Below, piece by piece: positions 1 to 6,695 of a stretch of DNA of 11,800 nucleotides. Source of the DNA: Anaerolineaceae bacterium (GTDB taxonomy: Bacteria > Chloroflexota > Anaerolineae > JAAYZQ01); contig JAAYZQ010000497.1 in assembly GCA_012514775.1 (NCBI GenBank), positions 1 through 11,800 on the forward strand, in the 5' to 3' direction. Every line of letters begins with the position of its first letter. Position 1 is the first letter of the stretch. Below the pieces are notes generated by a model, which saw only the letters and a program-made list of their open reading frames with translations, was not told the origin of the DNA and did no database searches. Made by a program: the position numbers and the translations under genes.

Positions 1-1
1 C

Positions 2-376
2 TTTCCGGCCCTCAAGGCCGGAGCCCTGGGTTACCTGCTCAAGGATTCGGGCCCGGAGGAGCTGGTGCAGGCCATCCGCCAGGTCTACCGCGGCGAATGC
101 TCCCTGCATCCTTCCATCGCCCGCCGGTTGCTCGTGGAACTGGCCGCGCCGGGACAGCAAGAGGCCATGTCGGGCATTCTCACCAATCGCGAGCTCGACG
201 TCCTGCGCCTGGTGGCCCAGGGCTGGAGCAACCGCGACATCGCCGAGGGGCTGGGCATCGGCGAGGCCACCGTCCGCACCCACGTGAGCAGCATCCTGTC
301 CAAGCTCAACGTCGGCAGCCGCACCCAGGCCGCCCTGTACGCCCTGCGTGAGGGCCTGGCTTCCCTTTCCGATTAG
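2..376 (+). CDS. NarL/FixJ-family response regulator, C-terminal part (5' end outside window)
   Basis: The reading frame is open from base 2 to the TAG at 374-376, so only about 124 C-terminal residues are visible. They start at the end of the receiver domain: the KAGALGYLLKDS segment contains the conserved lysine that contacts the phosphoryl group, but the phospho-acceptor Asp lies upstream of the window. A LuxR-type helix-turn-helix follows (LTNRELDVLRLVAQG, then EATVRTHVSSILSKL), so the protein should be a DNA-binding transcription regulator switched by phosphorylation. A GTG at 65 could be read as a start but falls inside the receiver domain and is not the true start. The segment closely matches the complete regulator at 7578-8261 (about 35 of the first 47 residues identical), so the two are paralogues. 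Its partner kinase, if adjacent, is left of the window. The next gene on this strand is the importer lipoprotein, 321 bp downstream. Confidence 0.93.
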   Translation, partial: FPALKAGALGYLLKDSGPEELVQAIRQVYRGECSLHPSIARRLLVELAAPGQQEAMSGILTNRELDVLRLVAQGWSNRDIAEGLGIGEATVRTHVSSILSKLNVGSRTQAALYALREGLASLSD

Positions 377-475
377 CCCGTCTACAACTTTTGGATGACC
401 CTTCTCCACAAATTGCCGGCATTATTTCCTCCACGTCCCATCTGAACTGCGTAGCAAAATTCGAAGGAAACACTG

Positions 476-505
476 ATGACAGGCAGCCCCCCTGCCTGTT
501 ATAAT
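476..505 (+). promoter_or_regulatory. Sigma70-type promoter of the ABC importer operon
   Basis: The -35 element is ATGACA at 476-481 (5 of 6 to consensus). After 18 bp comes a perfect TATAAT at 500-505, with an extended -10 TG at 497-498. Transcription would start near 511-513, giving a leader of about 185 nt before the lipoprotein start at 698. It is the strongest promoter match in the window. The spacer holds an inverted repeat. Confidence 0.75.
479..499. promoter_or_regulatory. Putative operator: 8-bp inverted repeat in the promoter spacer
   Basis: Half-sites ACAGGCAG (479-486) and CTGCCTGT (492-499) are perfect inverted copies separated by five cytosines. Together they fill the space between the -35 and -10 elements, and the left half overlaps the last three bases of the -35. 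A dimeric regulator bound here would block RNA polymerase or, like MerR-type proteins, distort the spacer. The regulator is unknown; the NarL-type protein encoded just upstream is one candidate. Confidence 0.5.
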
Positions 506-530
506 GACGCCAACATTTGTCTCCACATGG

Positions 531-567
531 GAGAGCGTTCAAAAGCGGGTACCTTTTGAACGCTCTC
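531..567 (+). promoter_or_regulatory. Perfect 15-bp inverted repeat in the operon leader
   Basis: GAGAGCGTTCAAAAG at 531-545 pairs perfectly with CTTTTGAACGCTCTC at 553-567 around the 7-nt loop CGGGTAC. It begins about 20 nt after the predicted transcription start. No T-run follows, so it is not a classical intrinsic terminator. As RNA it would be a very stable 5' hairpin that could protect the transcript or act in attenuation. As DNA it could be a palindromic operator. The start codon lies 130 bp downstream, so it does not sequester the ribosome binding site directly. Confidence 0.7.
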
Positions 568-697
568 GCCATTCCTAGACCTTGATCACAGGAGGGCAAG
601 CGGCAGAGGCTACACGACTGGACAATCACCGGCGAGCCGCGAAACGGGTTGCCGCGCCCGCACCGGCGCCGGGGAGAACAATCCGAGGAGGAGAAAC

Positions 698-2515
698 ATG
701 CAAACAAAAGCTCGCTGGACCATCCTGGCCTTGATCGCCGTCGTGACCATGATCGCCTCGGCCTGTGGCCCGACCCCGGTCCCCCAGGTCATGGAGGTGG
801 AAAAAGAGGTGACCCGCATCGTCGAGGGGACACCCATCGTGGAAAAGATCGTCGAGACCCAGGTTGTGACAGAAGAGGTCATCGTCGAGGTCACGCCCAC
901 CCCGCCGCCCATCCCTGAAGGCGGCTATGTTACCGAAGCTTCCTTTTCCGATGCCAAGATATTGAACCCCATCCTTTCCACGGATGACGCCTCGTCCGAC
1001 GTTCACACCCTGCTCTTTGGAGCCGCCCTGCGCACCGACCCCCACAGCGGTGAGATCATCCCCGATATGACGGATGGCTGGGAAGTTTCGGAAGATGGCC
1101 TGACCTACACCTTCAAGGTTCACGAGGGCATCTTCTGGACCGACGGCACGCCGGTGACGGGCAAGGACTTTGCCTTTACCTACCGGGCCCTCATGGAAGG
1201 GAATCTCGACACGCCTCGCCTCAGCAACGTGGAGTATGTCCAAGAGGTCAACCTCGTCGACGACATGACCGTGGAGTTTGTCTTTTCCGAGGTCAACTGC
1301 GCGGCACTCACCGACCTGGGGCTGGGCTGGCTGCCGGCCCACATGTACTCGCCCGATTTCTCGGACATCATGACCAACACGCTCAACACCGAGCCAACGG
1401 TCACCAACGGCCCCATGATTCTGCAGGAATGGGTGAAGGACGACCACATCACCCTGGTGCGCAACCCCAACTACTGGCGCGGCGCTCCCCACCTGGATGG
1501 CTTTGTCTTCAAGGTGGTGCCCAACGCGACCGTCGGCGTGCAGCAGCTCAAGACCGGCGAGGTGGACATCTATGACGGCATCGAGCCGAAATACCTGGTC
1601 GAGATGGAGCTGGAGCCGCAGTTGAACATCTTCAAGTACTTTGACGATGGCTACGTCTTTGTGGGCTTCCAGATGGGCGACCCCACCAACCCACTACCCC
1701 GCCTTGACGAGGATGGCTCGGTGATCGAAGACCACGGTATCCATCCCATCCTGAGCGACGTGCGGGTGCGCTACGCCATCACCCACGCCATCGACCGCAA
1801 CACCATCATCTCCAGGGTCATCTTTGGGCAGGGAATGCCCATGAACGCCAACGTGCTCCCGGCCATTACCTGGGCCTTTAACGACGAGCTTCAACCCCGC
1901 GAATTTGACATGGAAAAGGCCGCGGCCCTGCTGGAGGAGGCAGGCTGGGCCGACCAGGACGGCGACGGGGTGCGCGAGTGCCACGGCTGCATGCACGCCA
2001 GCGAGGGCACACCCCTGCATCTCAAGCTCATCACCAACTCGGGCAACGAAACCCGCGAAAGCATCGGCCTCATCGTCCAGGACCAGCTCGGCAAGCTGGG
2101 CTTTGACCTGGAGTTTGAGCCCATGGAATGGAACGCCTTTGTGACCACCCTGGTGGGCCAGAACTTTGACATGTGCATCGTGGGCTGGACCAATGCGGGC
2201 AGCGACCCCGACGACGAAACGTATTGGGGCAGCATGAACGACCAGCCCGGCGGTGGGTTCAACTTTGTGTCCTACTATGACACGGAAGTGGACGCGCTGC
2301 TGAAGGAGGCCAAGACGATGCCCGGCTGCCAGGCCGAGGACCGCGGGCCGCTGTACAAGACCATCCAGGAAATGATCTATGAAGATCAGCCCTACACCTT
2401 CCTGTACGTGCCCCGCGCCATCCTCGTTCACAACAAGCGCATCGCGGGCATGGACCTTGGGGCGTGGGATTTCCGCTACAGCATCTATGACTGGTACATC
2501 CAGCCGGCCGAATAG
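698..2515 (+). CDS. ABC transporter substrate-binding lipoprotein, family 5 (peptide/nickel type)
   Basis: This 605-residue extracytoplasmic receptor captures its ligand and delivers it to the permease pair encoded next. The start is ATG 698 with a strong GAGGAGGAG ribosome site at 685-693. The N-terminus is a lipoprotein signal: basic start, hydrophobic core, lipobox IASAC with Cys23 as the lipidated residue. Residues 24-70 form a Val/Glu/Thr-rich tether ending in TPTPPP. The SBP_bac_5 fold follows, with typical pieces such as DGLTYTFKVHEGIFWTDGTP, RNPNYWRGAPHLDGF and VRYAITHAIDRN. A DQDGDG turn near residues 419-424 is usual for the family; here it is followed by an unusual Cys-His-Gly-Cys (428-431). 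The ligand cannot be read from sequence: peptides, nickel, sugars or other solutes are all possible within the family. It leads the operon and is followed by a hairpin that may keep its message more abundant than the permeases'. Confidence 0.95.
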   Translation: MQTKARWTILALIAVVTMIASACGPTPVPQVMEVEKEVTRIVEGTPIVEKIVETQVVTEEVIVEVTPTPPPIPEGGYVTEASFSDAKILNPILSTDDASSDVHTLLFGAALRTDPHSGEIIPDMTDGWEVSEDGLTYTFKVHEGIFWTDGTPVTGKDFAFTYRALMEGNLDTPRLSNVEYVQEVNLVDDMTVEFVFSEVNCAALTDLGLGWLPAHMYSPDFSDIMTNTLNTEPTVTNGPMILQEWVKDDHITLVRNPNYWRGAPHLDGFVFKVVPNATVGVQQLKTGEVDIYDGIEPKYLVEMELEPQLNIFKYFDDGYVFVGFQMGDPTNPLPRLDEDGSVIEDHGIHPILSDVRVRYAITHAIDRNTIISRVIFGQGMPMNANVLPAITWAFNDELQPREFDMEKAAALLEEAGWADQDGDGVRECHGCMHASEGTPLHLKLITNSGNETRESIGLIVQDQLGKLGFDLEFEPMEWNAFVTTLVGQNFDMCIVGWTNAGSDPDDETYWGSMNDQPGGGFNFVSYYDTEVDALLKEAKTMPGCQAEDRGPLYKTIQEMIYEDQPYTFLYVPRAILVHNKRIAGMDLGAWDFRYSIYDWYIQPAE

Positions 2516-2540
2516 CCTGATAGGTGTCTGACGGGCAGAA

Positions 2541-2571
2541 GGGGATGGGGCGCAGCCGCTGCCCCATCCCC
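2541..2571 (+). promoter_or_regulatory. Intercistronic hairpin after the binding-protein gene
   Basis: GGGGATGGGGC (2541-2551) pairs perfectly with GCCCCATCCCC (2561-2571) around a 9-nt loop, in the 103-bp gap between the lipoprotein and first permease genes. There is no T-run, so full termination is unlikely. In many importer operons a stem at this position shields the upstream message from 3' exonucleases and lets the binding protein be made in excess over the permeases. That role is inferred from position. Confidence 0.65.
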
Positions 2572-2618
2572 GGGCCCAGCCGGCCGATACCGGCCGCCCC
2601 CAATGCGAGGGAGTTTCC

Positions 2619-3641
2619 ATGACCCGTTACGTTCTTCGTCGTCTGCTGCAGGCCATCCCAACCTTTTTCGGGATCACAATCCTGACCTTTGCCATCGTCT
2701 ACCTGGCCCCGGGCGACCCGGTTCTGCAGCAGACCTTTAATCCGCGAATCAGCACAGCCACCCGCCAGGAGCTGAACCACCGCCTGGGGCTCGATCAACC
2801 GCTGACCGTGCAATACCTCACCTGGCTCATCGGCAACGACTGGCAGGAAGACACCGAGTTACTGCCCCGGCGGGGCATCCTGCGGGGCGATTTCGGGGTG
2901 TCCTTTATCGAGCACCGGCCGGTTCTGGAGATGATCGGCGACCGGCTGGGCGCCACGCTGCTGCTGACCGGCACGGCCACCCTCATCGGCTATGCCCTGG
3001 GCATACCCGTCGGCGTGTATGCCGCCGTGCGTCGGGGCGGCCTCTTTGACAATCTGTCCCGGATCCTGGCCGTCATCTTTAACTCTATCCCCGGCTTCTG
3101 GCTCAGCCTGATCCTGATCCTGATCTTTGCCGTCAAGTTCCGCGAGTGGAACCTGCCGGCCATCGCTTCGGGCGGCATGTACACCGTCCGGCCGGGAGTC
3201 GACCAGGGCTTGAACCTGCTGGACCGCATCGTCCATCTTCTGCCGCCGGCCCTGGTCCTGGCCACGGCACCCATCGCCACTGTGTCGCGGCTGATGCGCA
3301 CCCAGGTGCTGGAAGTCGTCCAACAGGACTATGTGCGGACGGCGCGGGCCAAGGGTGTATCAGAGCGCAAGGTCTATTTTCTCCACGCGCTGCGCAACGC
3401 CCTCATCCCCCTGGCCACCATCCTGGGCCCCACCCTGGCGGGACTCATCGGCGGGGCCGTCATCGTCGAGACGGTCTGGTCGTGGCCCGGCCTGGGGCGG
3501 CTGTTCGTCAATGCCAACTTTCAGCGCGACTATCCGGTGATCCTGGCCGGCTTTGTCCTCGGTGCAGTGGGCGTCATCCTGGGCAACCTGCTGTCGGACG
3601 TGCTCTACGGCTGGATCGATCCCCGGGTGCGCTTGAGTTAG
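2619..3641 (+). CDS. ABC transporter permease, DppB/OppB type
   Basis: This 340-residue inner-membrane protein is one half of the transmembrane channel of a peptide/nickel-type ABC importer. ATG 2619 is preceded by CGAGGGAG at 2606-2613. The N-terminus (RYVLRRLLQAIPTFFGIT, then LAPGDP) is the hallmark of DppB-like permeases. A hydrophilic periplasmic stretch with an LRGDFGVSF element precedes the MetI-type permease domain. The cytoplasmic EAA loop that docks the ATPase is at about residues 232-264 (YVRTARAKGVSERKVYF, then ALRNALIP). The C-terminus ends WIDPRVRLS, as usual in the family. It lies 103 bp after the binding-protein gene and 10 bp before its partner permease, so it should be co-transcribed with both. 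Confidence 0.95.
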   Translation: MTRYVLRRLLQAIPTFFGITILTFAIVYLAPGDPVLQQTFNPRISTATRQELNHRLGLDQPLTVQYLTWLIGNDWQEDTELLPRRGILRGDFGVSFIEHRPVLEMIGDRLGATLLLTGTATLIGYALGIPVGVYAAVRRGGLFDNLSRILAVIFNSIPGFWLSLILILIFAVKFREWNLPAIASGGMYTVRPGVDQGLNLLDRIVHLLPPALVLATAPIATVSRLMRTQVLEVVQQDYVRTARAKGVSERKVYFLHALRNALIPLATILGPTLAGLIGGAVIVETVWSWPGLGRLFVNANFQRDYPVILAGFVLGAVGVILGNLLSDVLYGWIDPRVRLS

Positions 3642-3651
3642 GGGCAGGACC

Positions 3652-4596
3652 ATGACACCAACCACGTTCGAGAGAGTGCCGGCCATTCGGCACAAGCTGG
3701 CGCGATCCGAATCCGAGATCGACCTGGCCCGCGAGTCGCGCGGCTACTGGGACTCGGCCCTGCTGGCCCTCCGCCGTGACCGGCTGACCCTGGCGGCCTT
3801 TGCCGTGCTGCTGGTGACCGCGCTCTTTTGTTTTGTCCTCGCCCGGCCCGTCACCGACGCCCTGGGTATCGACCCGAATGGAACGGACCCTCTCATCGCC
3901 TTCGAGGGACCCAGCGTTGCCCACCCCATGGGGGTGGACCAGGTGGGCCGCGACCAGTTGGCCCGCCTGCTGTATGGCGGGCGGGTGTCCATCGGCATCG
4001 GTTTTTTCGCCGCCGTGATCATCATGACCATCGGACTGGCGTTGGGCAGCATCGCCGGATTTTATGGCAAGATCGTGGACGACGTGGTCATGTGGTTCAT
4101 CAACACCCTGAACTCGATCCCCTTTATCCTGCTGCTGCTCATCATCTCGCTGTTGTTCAAGCCAACGGCGCTGACGTTGACCATCTTTATCGGGCTGGTG
4201 AGCTGGACCGAGATCAGCCGCATCGTGCGCGGCCAGGTACTCCAGGTCAAGGAAATGGAGTACGTCACGGCGGCCCGCGCCCTGGGCACGCCCACCTCCT
4301 GGCTGATCGTGCGCCACATCTTGCCCAACGTGGTACCCGTGGCCATCATCTTTTCGGCGCAGGTCATCGGCGGGGTCATCCTGATCGAGTCGGCCCTCAG
4401 CTTCCTGGGGCTGGGCGTCCAGCCGCCGACAGCCACCTGGGGCAACATGCTCAACAAGGCCCAGTCCTACTTTACCCTGGCCCCTCACCTGGTGGTCTGG
4501 CCCGGCCTGCTCATCAGCCTGACCGTGTTGTGCCTGTACGTTATCGGCGACGGCCTGCGCGACGCCCTGGACCCCACCATGCGAGGCAAGCGGTGA
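3652..4596 (+). CDS. ABC transporter permease, DppC/OppC type
   Basis: This 314-residue inner-membrane protein is the second channel half, pairing with the DppB-like protein encoded 10 bp upstream. ATG 3652 is preceded by a GGGGCAGGA ribosome site. The cytoplasmic N-terminal tail leads into a first membrane helix at about 47-66, after an ALRRDRLTLAAF segment typical of DppC proteins. The EAA loop is at about 194-226 (EYVTAARALGTPTSWLIV, then RHILPN). It is followed by ESALSFLGLGVQPPTATWG and the C-terminal DGLRDALDP signature, so the protein is complete. The gene closes the operon; the terminator at 4616 follows directly and no DppD/DppF ATPase gene is present, so the ATPases must be supplied from another locus. 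Confidence 0.95.
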   Translation: MTPTTFERVPAIRHKLARSESEIDLARESRGYWDSALLALRRDRLTLAAFAVLLVTALFCFVLARPVTDALGIDPNGTDPLIAFEGPSVAHPMGVDQVGRDQLARLLYGGRVSIGIGFFAAVIIMTIGLALGSIAGFYGKIVDDVVMWFINTLNSIPFILLLLIISLLFKPTALTLTIFIGLVSWTEISRIVRGQVLQVKEMEYVTAARALGTPTSWLIVRHILPNVVPVAIIFSAQVIGGVILIESALSFLGLGVQPPTATWGNMLNKAQSYFTLAPHLVVWPGLLISLTVLCLYVIGDGLRDALDPTMRGKR

Positions 4597-4615
4597 GCCG
4601 TGCTGCCGGAACTAG

Positions 4616-4654
4616 ATGGAGCGGCGCCGTTTACACAGCGCCGCTCCATTTTGT
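4616..4654 (+). terminator. Intrinsic terminator of the ABC importer operon
   Basis: ATGGAGCGGCGC (4616-4627) pairs perfectly with GCGCCGCTCCAT (4638-4649) around a 10-nt loop, and TTTTGT follows on the + strand. It starts 20 bp after the permease stop. On the opposite strand the same stem lies 24 bp beyond the stop of the convergent rnk-like gene but lacks a T-run, so it is at best a weak terminator in that direction. Confidence 0.8.
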
Positions 4655-4672
4655 AATCCAGGCAACGCGTGC

Positions 4673-5128
4673 TTACTGGGGAATCTCGTCTCCGGCGGCC
4701 TCCGGTTGATAGAGCACCTCGACCACCGTGAAGCGCCTGACCCCGTCCGGGACAGGCCAACTGATCTCGTCGCCGGCCCGGTACCCCAGGACGGCGGTCC
4801 CGATGGGAGCCAGGACCGAGATCTTGTTCTCGTCGAGGTTGGCCTCGTCGGGAAACACCAGGGTAAGGTCCATGGTCTCTTGCGAGTCCAGGTCCAGCAG
4901 CCGGACCGTGGAATTCATGGTGACCACGTCTGCAGGAATCGCGGAGGGTGGAAGGACCTGGGCAGCGGCGATTTCCTGCTCCAGCTTGTGCAAGTACTCG
5001 TTTCCCCGTGGCTCCAGGCGCTTGGCCTCGACGATCAGCTCTTTCAGCTTCTGGAGGTCGGCCTCTGTGATCAAAACCCTGTGTTCGTTGACGTCAGTCG
5101 TTCCGGATTGGGACGGAATCGCTTCCAT
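4673..5128 (-). CDS. rnk: Rnk/GreA-family protein (nucleoside diphosphate kinase regulator type)
   Basis: The protein has 151 residues. The C-terminal half (about 68-148) matches the Rnk subgroup of the GreA/GreB FKBP-like domain: VVTMNS, then SVLAPIGTAVLGYRAGD, then YQPEAAGDE, an ending also found in E. coli Rnk. The N-terminal half (about 20-60) is predicted helical and could form a short coiled coil, shorter than the RNA-cleaving arm of GreA. Rnk proteins bind RNA polymerase and were named for raising nucleoside diphosphate kinase levels; transcript cleavage is not expected. I chose ATG 5128 because GAGGTG lies 6 nt upstream (5135-5140). The frame extends to 5218, but those 30 residues look unlike protein and run into the gdhA terminator. 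It converges on the importer operon. No convincing promoter was found in the 80 bp upstream. Confidence 0.85.
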   Translation of the reverse strand: MEAIPSQSGTTDVNEHRVLITEADLQKLKELIVEAKRLEPRGNEYLHKLEQEIAAAQVLPPSAIPADVVTMNSTVRLLDLDSQETMDLTLVFPDEANLDENKISVLAPIGTAVLGYRAGDEISWPVPDGVRRFTVVEVLYQPEAAGDEIPQ

Positions 5129-5200
5129 TGTGTGCACCTCATTGCGTAATGGCAGCAGGAGCCGCCAGCAGCCGGCCCGCGTACATGCTGCACTGTTCGG

Positions 5201-5256
5201 TAAATAAAGCTCGGCCACGCCGTCCTGGTTCCTTTCGAGAGCGCGCGTGGCCGAGC
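5201..5256 (-). terminator. Probable intrinsic terminator of the gdhA transcript
   Basis: Read on the minus strand, GCTCGGCCACGC (5256-5245) pairs perfectly with GCGTGGCCGAGC (5220-5209) and is followed directly by TTTATTTA (5208-5201). It lies 62 bp past the gdhA stop. The loop is long (24 nt), which weakens the call slightly, but the 12-bp GC stem plus T-rich tail fits an intrinsic terminator and separates gdhA from the rnk-like gene. Confidence 0.75.
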
Positions 5257-5318
5257 GTCGTGGATGAGCCGGCCAGAGATCCCTTCAGATCGCCGGCCTG
5301 GCTACACGGTTGCTCTCG

Positions 5319-6641
5319 CTAGGGAAACACCCCGCGCGTGCGGATGGCGTCGGCCACCTTGTTGACGGCCAACATCACCGCGGCCTGTCGCATGGGAACA
5401 CCCCGCACATCGGCAAAGTCCCACACCTCTTTGAAGCTGCGGGTCATGATGCTATTCAGAGTGCGATTGATCTCGCTCTCCTCCCAGAAAAAGCTCTGCA
5501 GGTCCTGAACCCATTCCAGGTAGCTGACCGCCACGCCGCCGGCGTTGGCCAGGATATCGGGCACGAGGATGATCCCCCGCTCCGCCAGGATCTCGTCCGC
5601 CTCGCGGGTCGTCGGGCCATTGGCGGCCTCGACGATGATGGAGGCCTTGACGTTGGCGGCATTGTCGCCCCGGATCTGCTGCTCCAGGGCCGCCGGAATG
5701 AGCACGTCCACCGGGGCGCTGAGCAACTGCTCGTTGTCGATCTGCTCGACACCGGTGGCCGAGTACCCCTCCAGCAGGTGATGGGGGTGCCTGGCAGCAT
5801 GGTCGAGCATGGCCGGCACGTCGAGGCCGTTGGGGTTATAGTACCCGCCGCTGATGTCGCTCACGGCCACGATCTGGCAGCCCATTCCGTGCAGGGTCTC
5901 GGCAGCGACGGAACCCACGTTGCCAAAGCCCTGGATGGCCACCTTGGTGCTGGACAGGTCGCGGTTCTTGCGCTGCAGGACCTCGCCCGTGACAATGGCC
6001 ACACCCCGTCCCGTCGCTTCCCGGCGCCCGAGCGAGCCGCCGAGGGAGATTGGCTTGCCTGTCACGATCTCGAGGACGGACTTGCCCTCCACCATGCTGA
6101 CGGTATCGGCCATCCAGGCCATCGTCTGCGCGCTGGTGTTGACGTCGGGAGCCGGGATGTCGCGCTTGGGCCCCAGGATGGGCAGGATGGCAATCGTGAA
6201 GCGGCGGGTGAGGCGGCTAAGCTCGGTCTGGGAGAGCTGGGTCGGGTCCACCTCCACGCCACCCTTTGCTCCGCCGTACGGCAGGCCGACGACCGCGCAC
6301 TTCCAGGTCATCAACGCGGCCAGTGCCCGGACCTCGTCAATGTCCACGTTGGGATGGTAGCGGATACCGCCCTTGCACGGCCCACGGGCACTGGAGTGCT
6401 GAACGCGGTAGCCGTTAAACACCTCCACCCGGCCATCATCCATGATGACGGGCACTGACACCTTGAGCTCGCGCTCCGCGGTGCTCAGGATCCGGACAAT
6501 GCCGGGATCCAGGTCAAGCTGCCTGGACACGTCCTGGAGCTGCGCAAGAACCTGCGTCCACAGGTTCTGCTTGGGCGGGGCCGGTGTCATCACGAACTCG
6601 ACGGGGGCCTGCGCCTGGGCTTCATTCGGTTGGGTCGCCAT
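5319..6641 (-). CDS. gdhA: Glutamate dehydrogenase (Glu/Leu/Phe/Val dehydrogenase family)
   Basis: This 440-residue cytosolic enzyme would interconvert glutamate with 2-oxoglutarate and ammonia using NAD(P). ATG 6641 has an AAGGAGAG ribosome site a few bases upstream. The substrate domain carries K90 in PCKGGIRYHP, K114 in MTWK, the catalytic lysine K126 in PYGGAKGG, and D166 in PAPDVNTS. The Rossmann domain begins with GGSLGRREATGRG (201-213) and GFGNVG (238-243). Near the end, AANGPTTREAD and S373 in AVSYLEW sit where glutamate-specific members keep their substrate-selecting serine, which favours glutamate over leucine or phenylalanine. Length is normal for the hexameric class. Cofactor preference cannot be settled from sequence. 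It lies 54 bp after the unknown gene at 6696-7262, is probably co-transcribed with it, and is followed by a terminator at 5201-5256. Confidence 0.95.
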   Translation of the reverse strand: MATQPNEAQAQAPVEFVMTPAPPKQNLWTQVLAQLQDVSRQLDLDPGIVRILSTAERELKVSVPVIMDDGRVEVFNGYRVQHSSARGPCKGGIRYHPNVDIDEVRALAALMTWKCAVVGLPYGGAKGGVEVDPTQLSQTELSRLTRRFTIAILPILGPKRDIPAPDVNTSAQTMAWMADTVSMVEGKSVLEIVTGKPISLGGSLGRREATGRGVAIVTGEVLQRKNRDLSSTKVAIQGFGNVGSVAAETLHGMGCQIVAVSDISGGYYNPNGLDVPAMLDHAARHPHHLLEGYSATGVEQIDNEQLLSAPVDVLIPAALEQQIRGDNAANVKASIIVEAANGPTTREADEILAERGIILVPDILANAGGVAVSYLEWVQDLQSFFWEESEINRTLNSIMTRSFKEVWDFADVRGVPMRQAAVMLAVNKVADAIRTRGVFP

Positions 6642-6674
6642 TAATCTCTCCTTATCACCTTACCTTGTGGATTG

Positions 6675-6692
6675 CCCCTCTGCGCCGAGGGG
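6675..6692 (-). promoter_or_regulatory. Small intercistronic hairpin upstream of gdhA
   Basis: CCCCTC (6675-6680) and GAGGGG (6687-6692) form a perfect 6-bp stem around a 6-nt loop in the 54-bp gap between the upstream gene and gdhA. No T-run follows in the minus direction. It could mark an mRNA processing or stability site, or be incidental in GC-rich DNA. Confidence 0.35.
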
Positions 6693-6695
6693 GTA

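Larger units (their letters stand above)
377..697 (+). other. Intergenic control region between response regulator and importer operon
   Basis: This is a 321-bp stretch without a credible gene. Its left part (about 377-475) is less GC-rich than its surroundings and shows no clear terminator for the upstream regulator. The rest carries a strong promoter (476-505), an inverted repeat within the promoter spacer (479-499), a perfect 15-bp hairpin (531-567), a roughly 185-nt 5' leader, and a purine-rich ribosome binding site at 685-693. The leader shows no recognisable riboswitch class. The other open frames here are short, lack ribosome binding sites and resemble nothing I recognise. Confidence 0.7.

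Noticed and set aside
511..520. CAACATTTGT shared between the importer leader (511-520) and the gdhA upstream region (7463-7472), considered as a common regulator site
   Set aside because: A repeated 10-mer is expected many times by chance in a window of this size, and the flanks do not match beyond it.
5129..5218. 30-codon N-terminal extension of the rnk-like protein
   Set aside because: The ATG at 5128 has a well-spaced GAGGTG. The longer form begins inside the stem of the gdhA terminator and adds sequence unlike the family.
5310..6458. A 382-codon open frame on the + strand opposite gdhA
   Set aside because: It is antisense to a glutamate dehydrogenase with all key residues, and its composition is that of a shadow frame.
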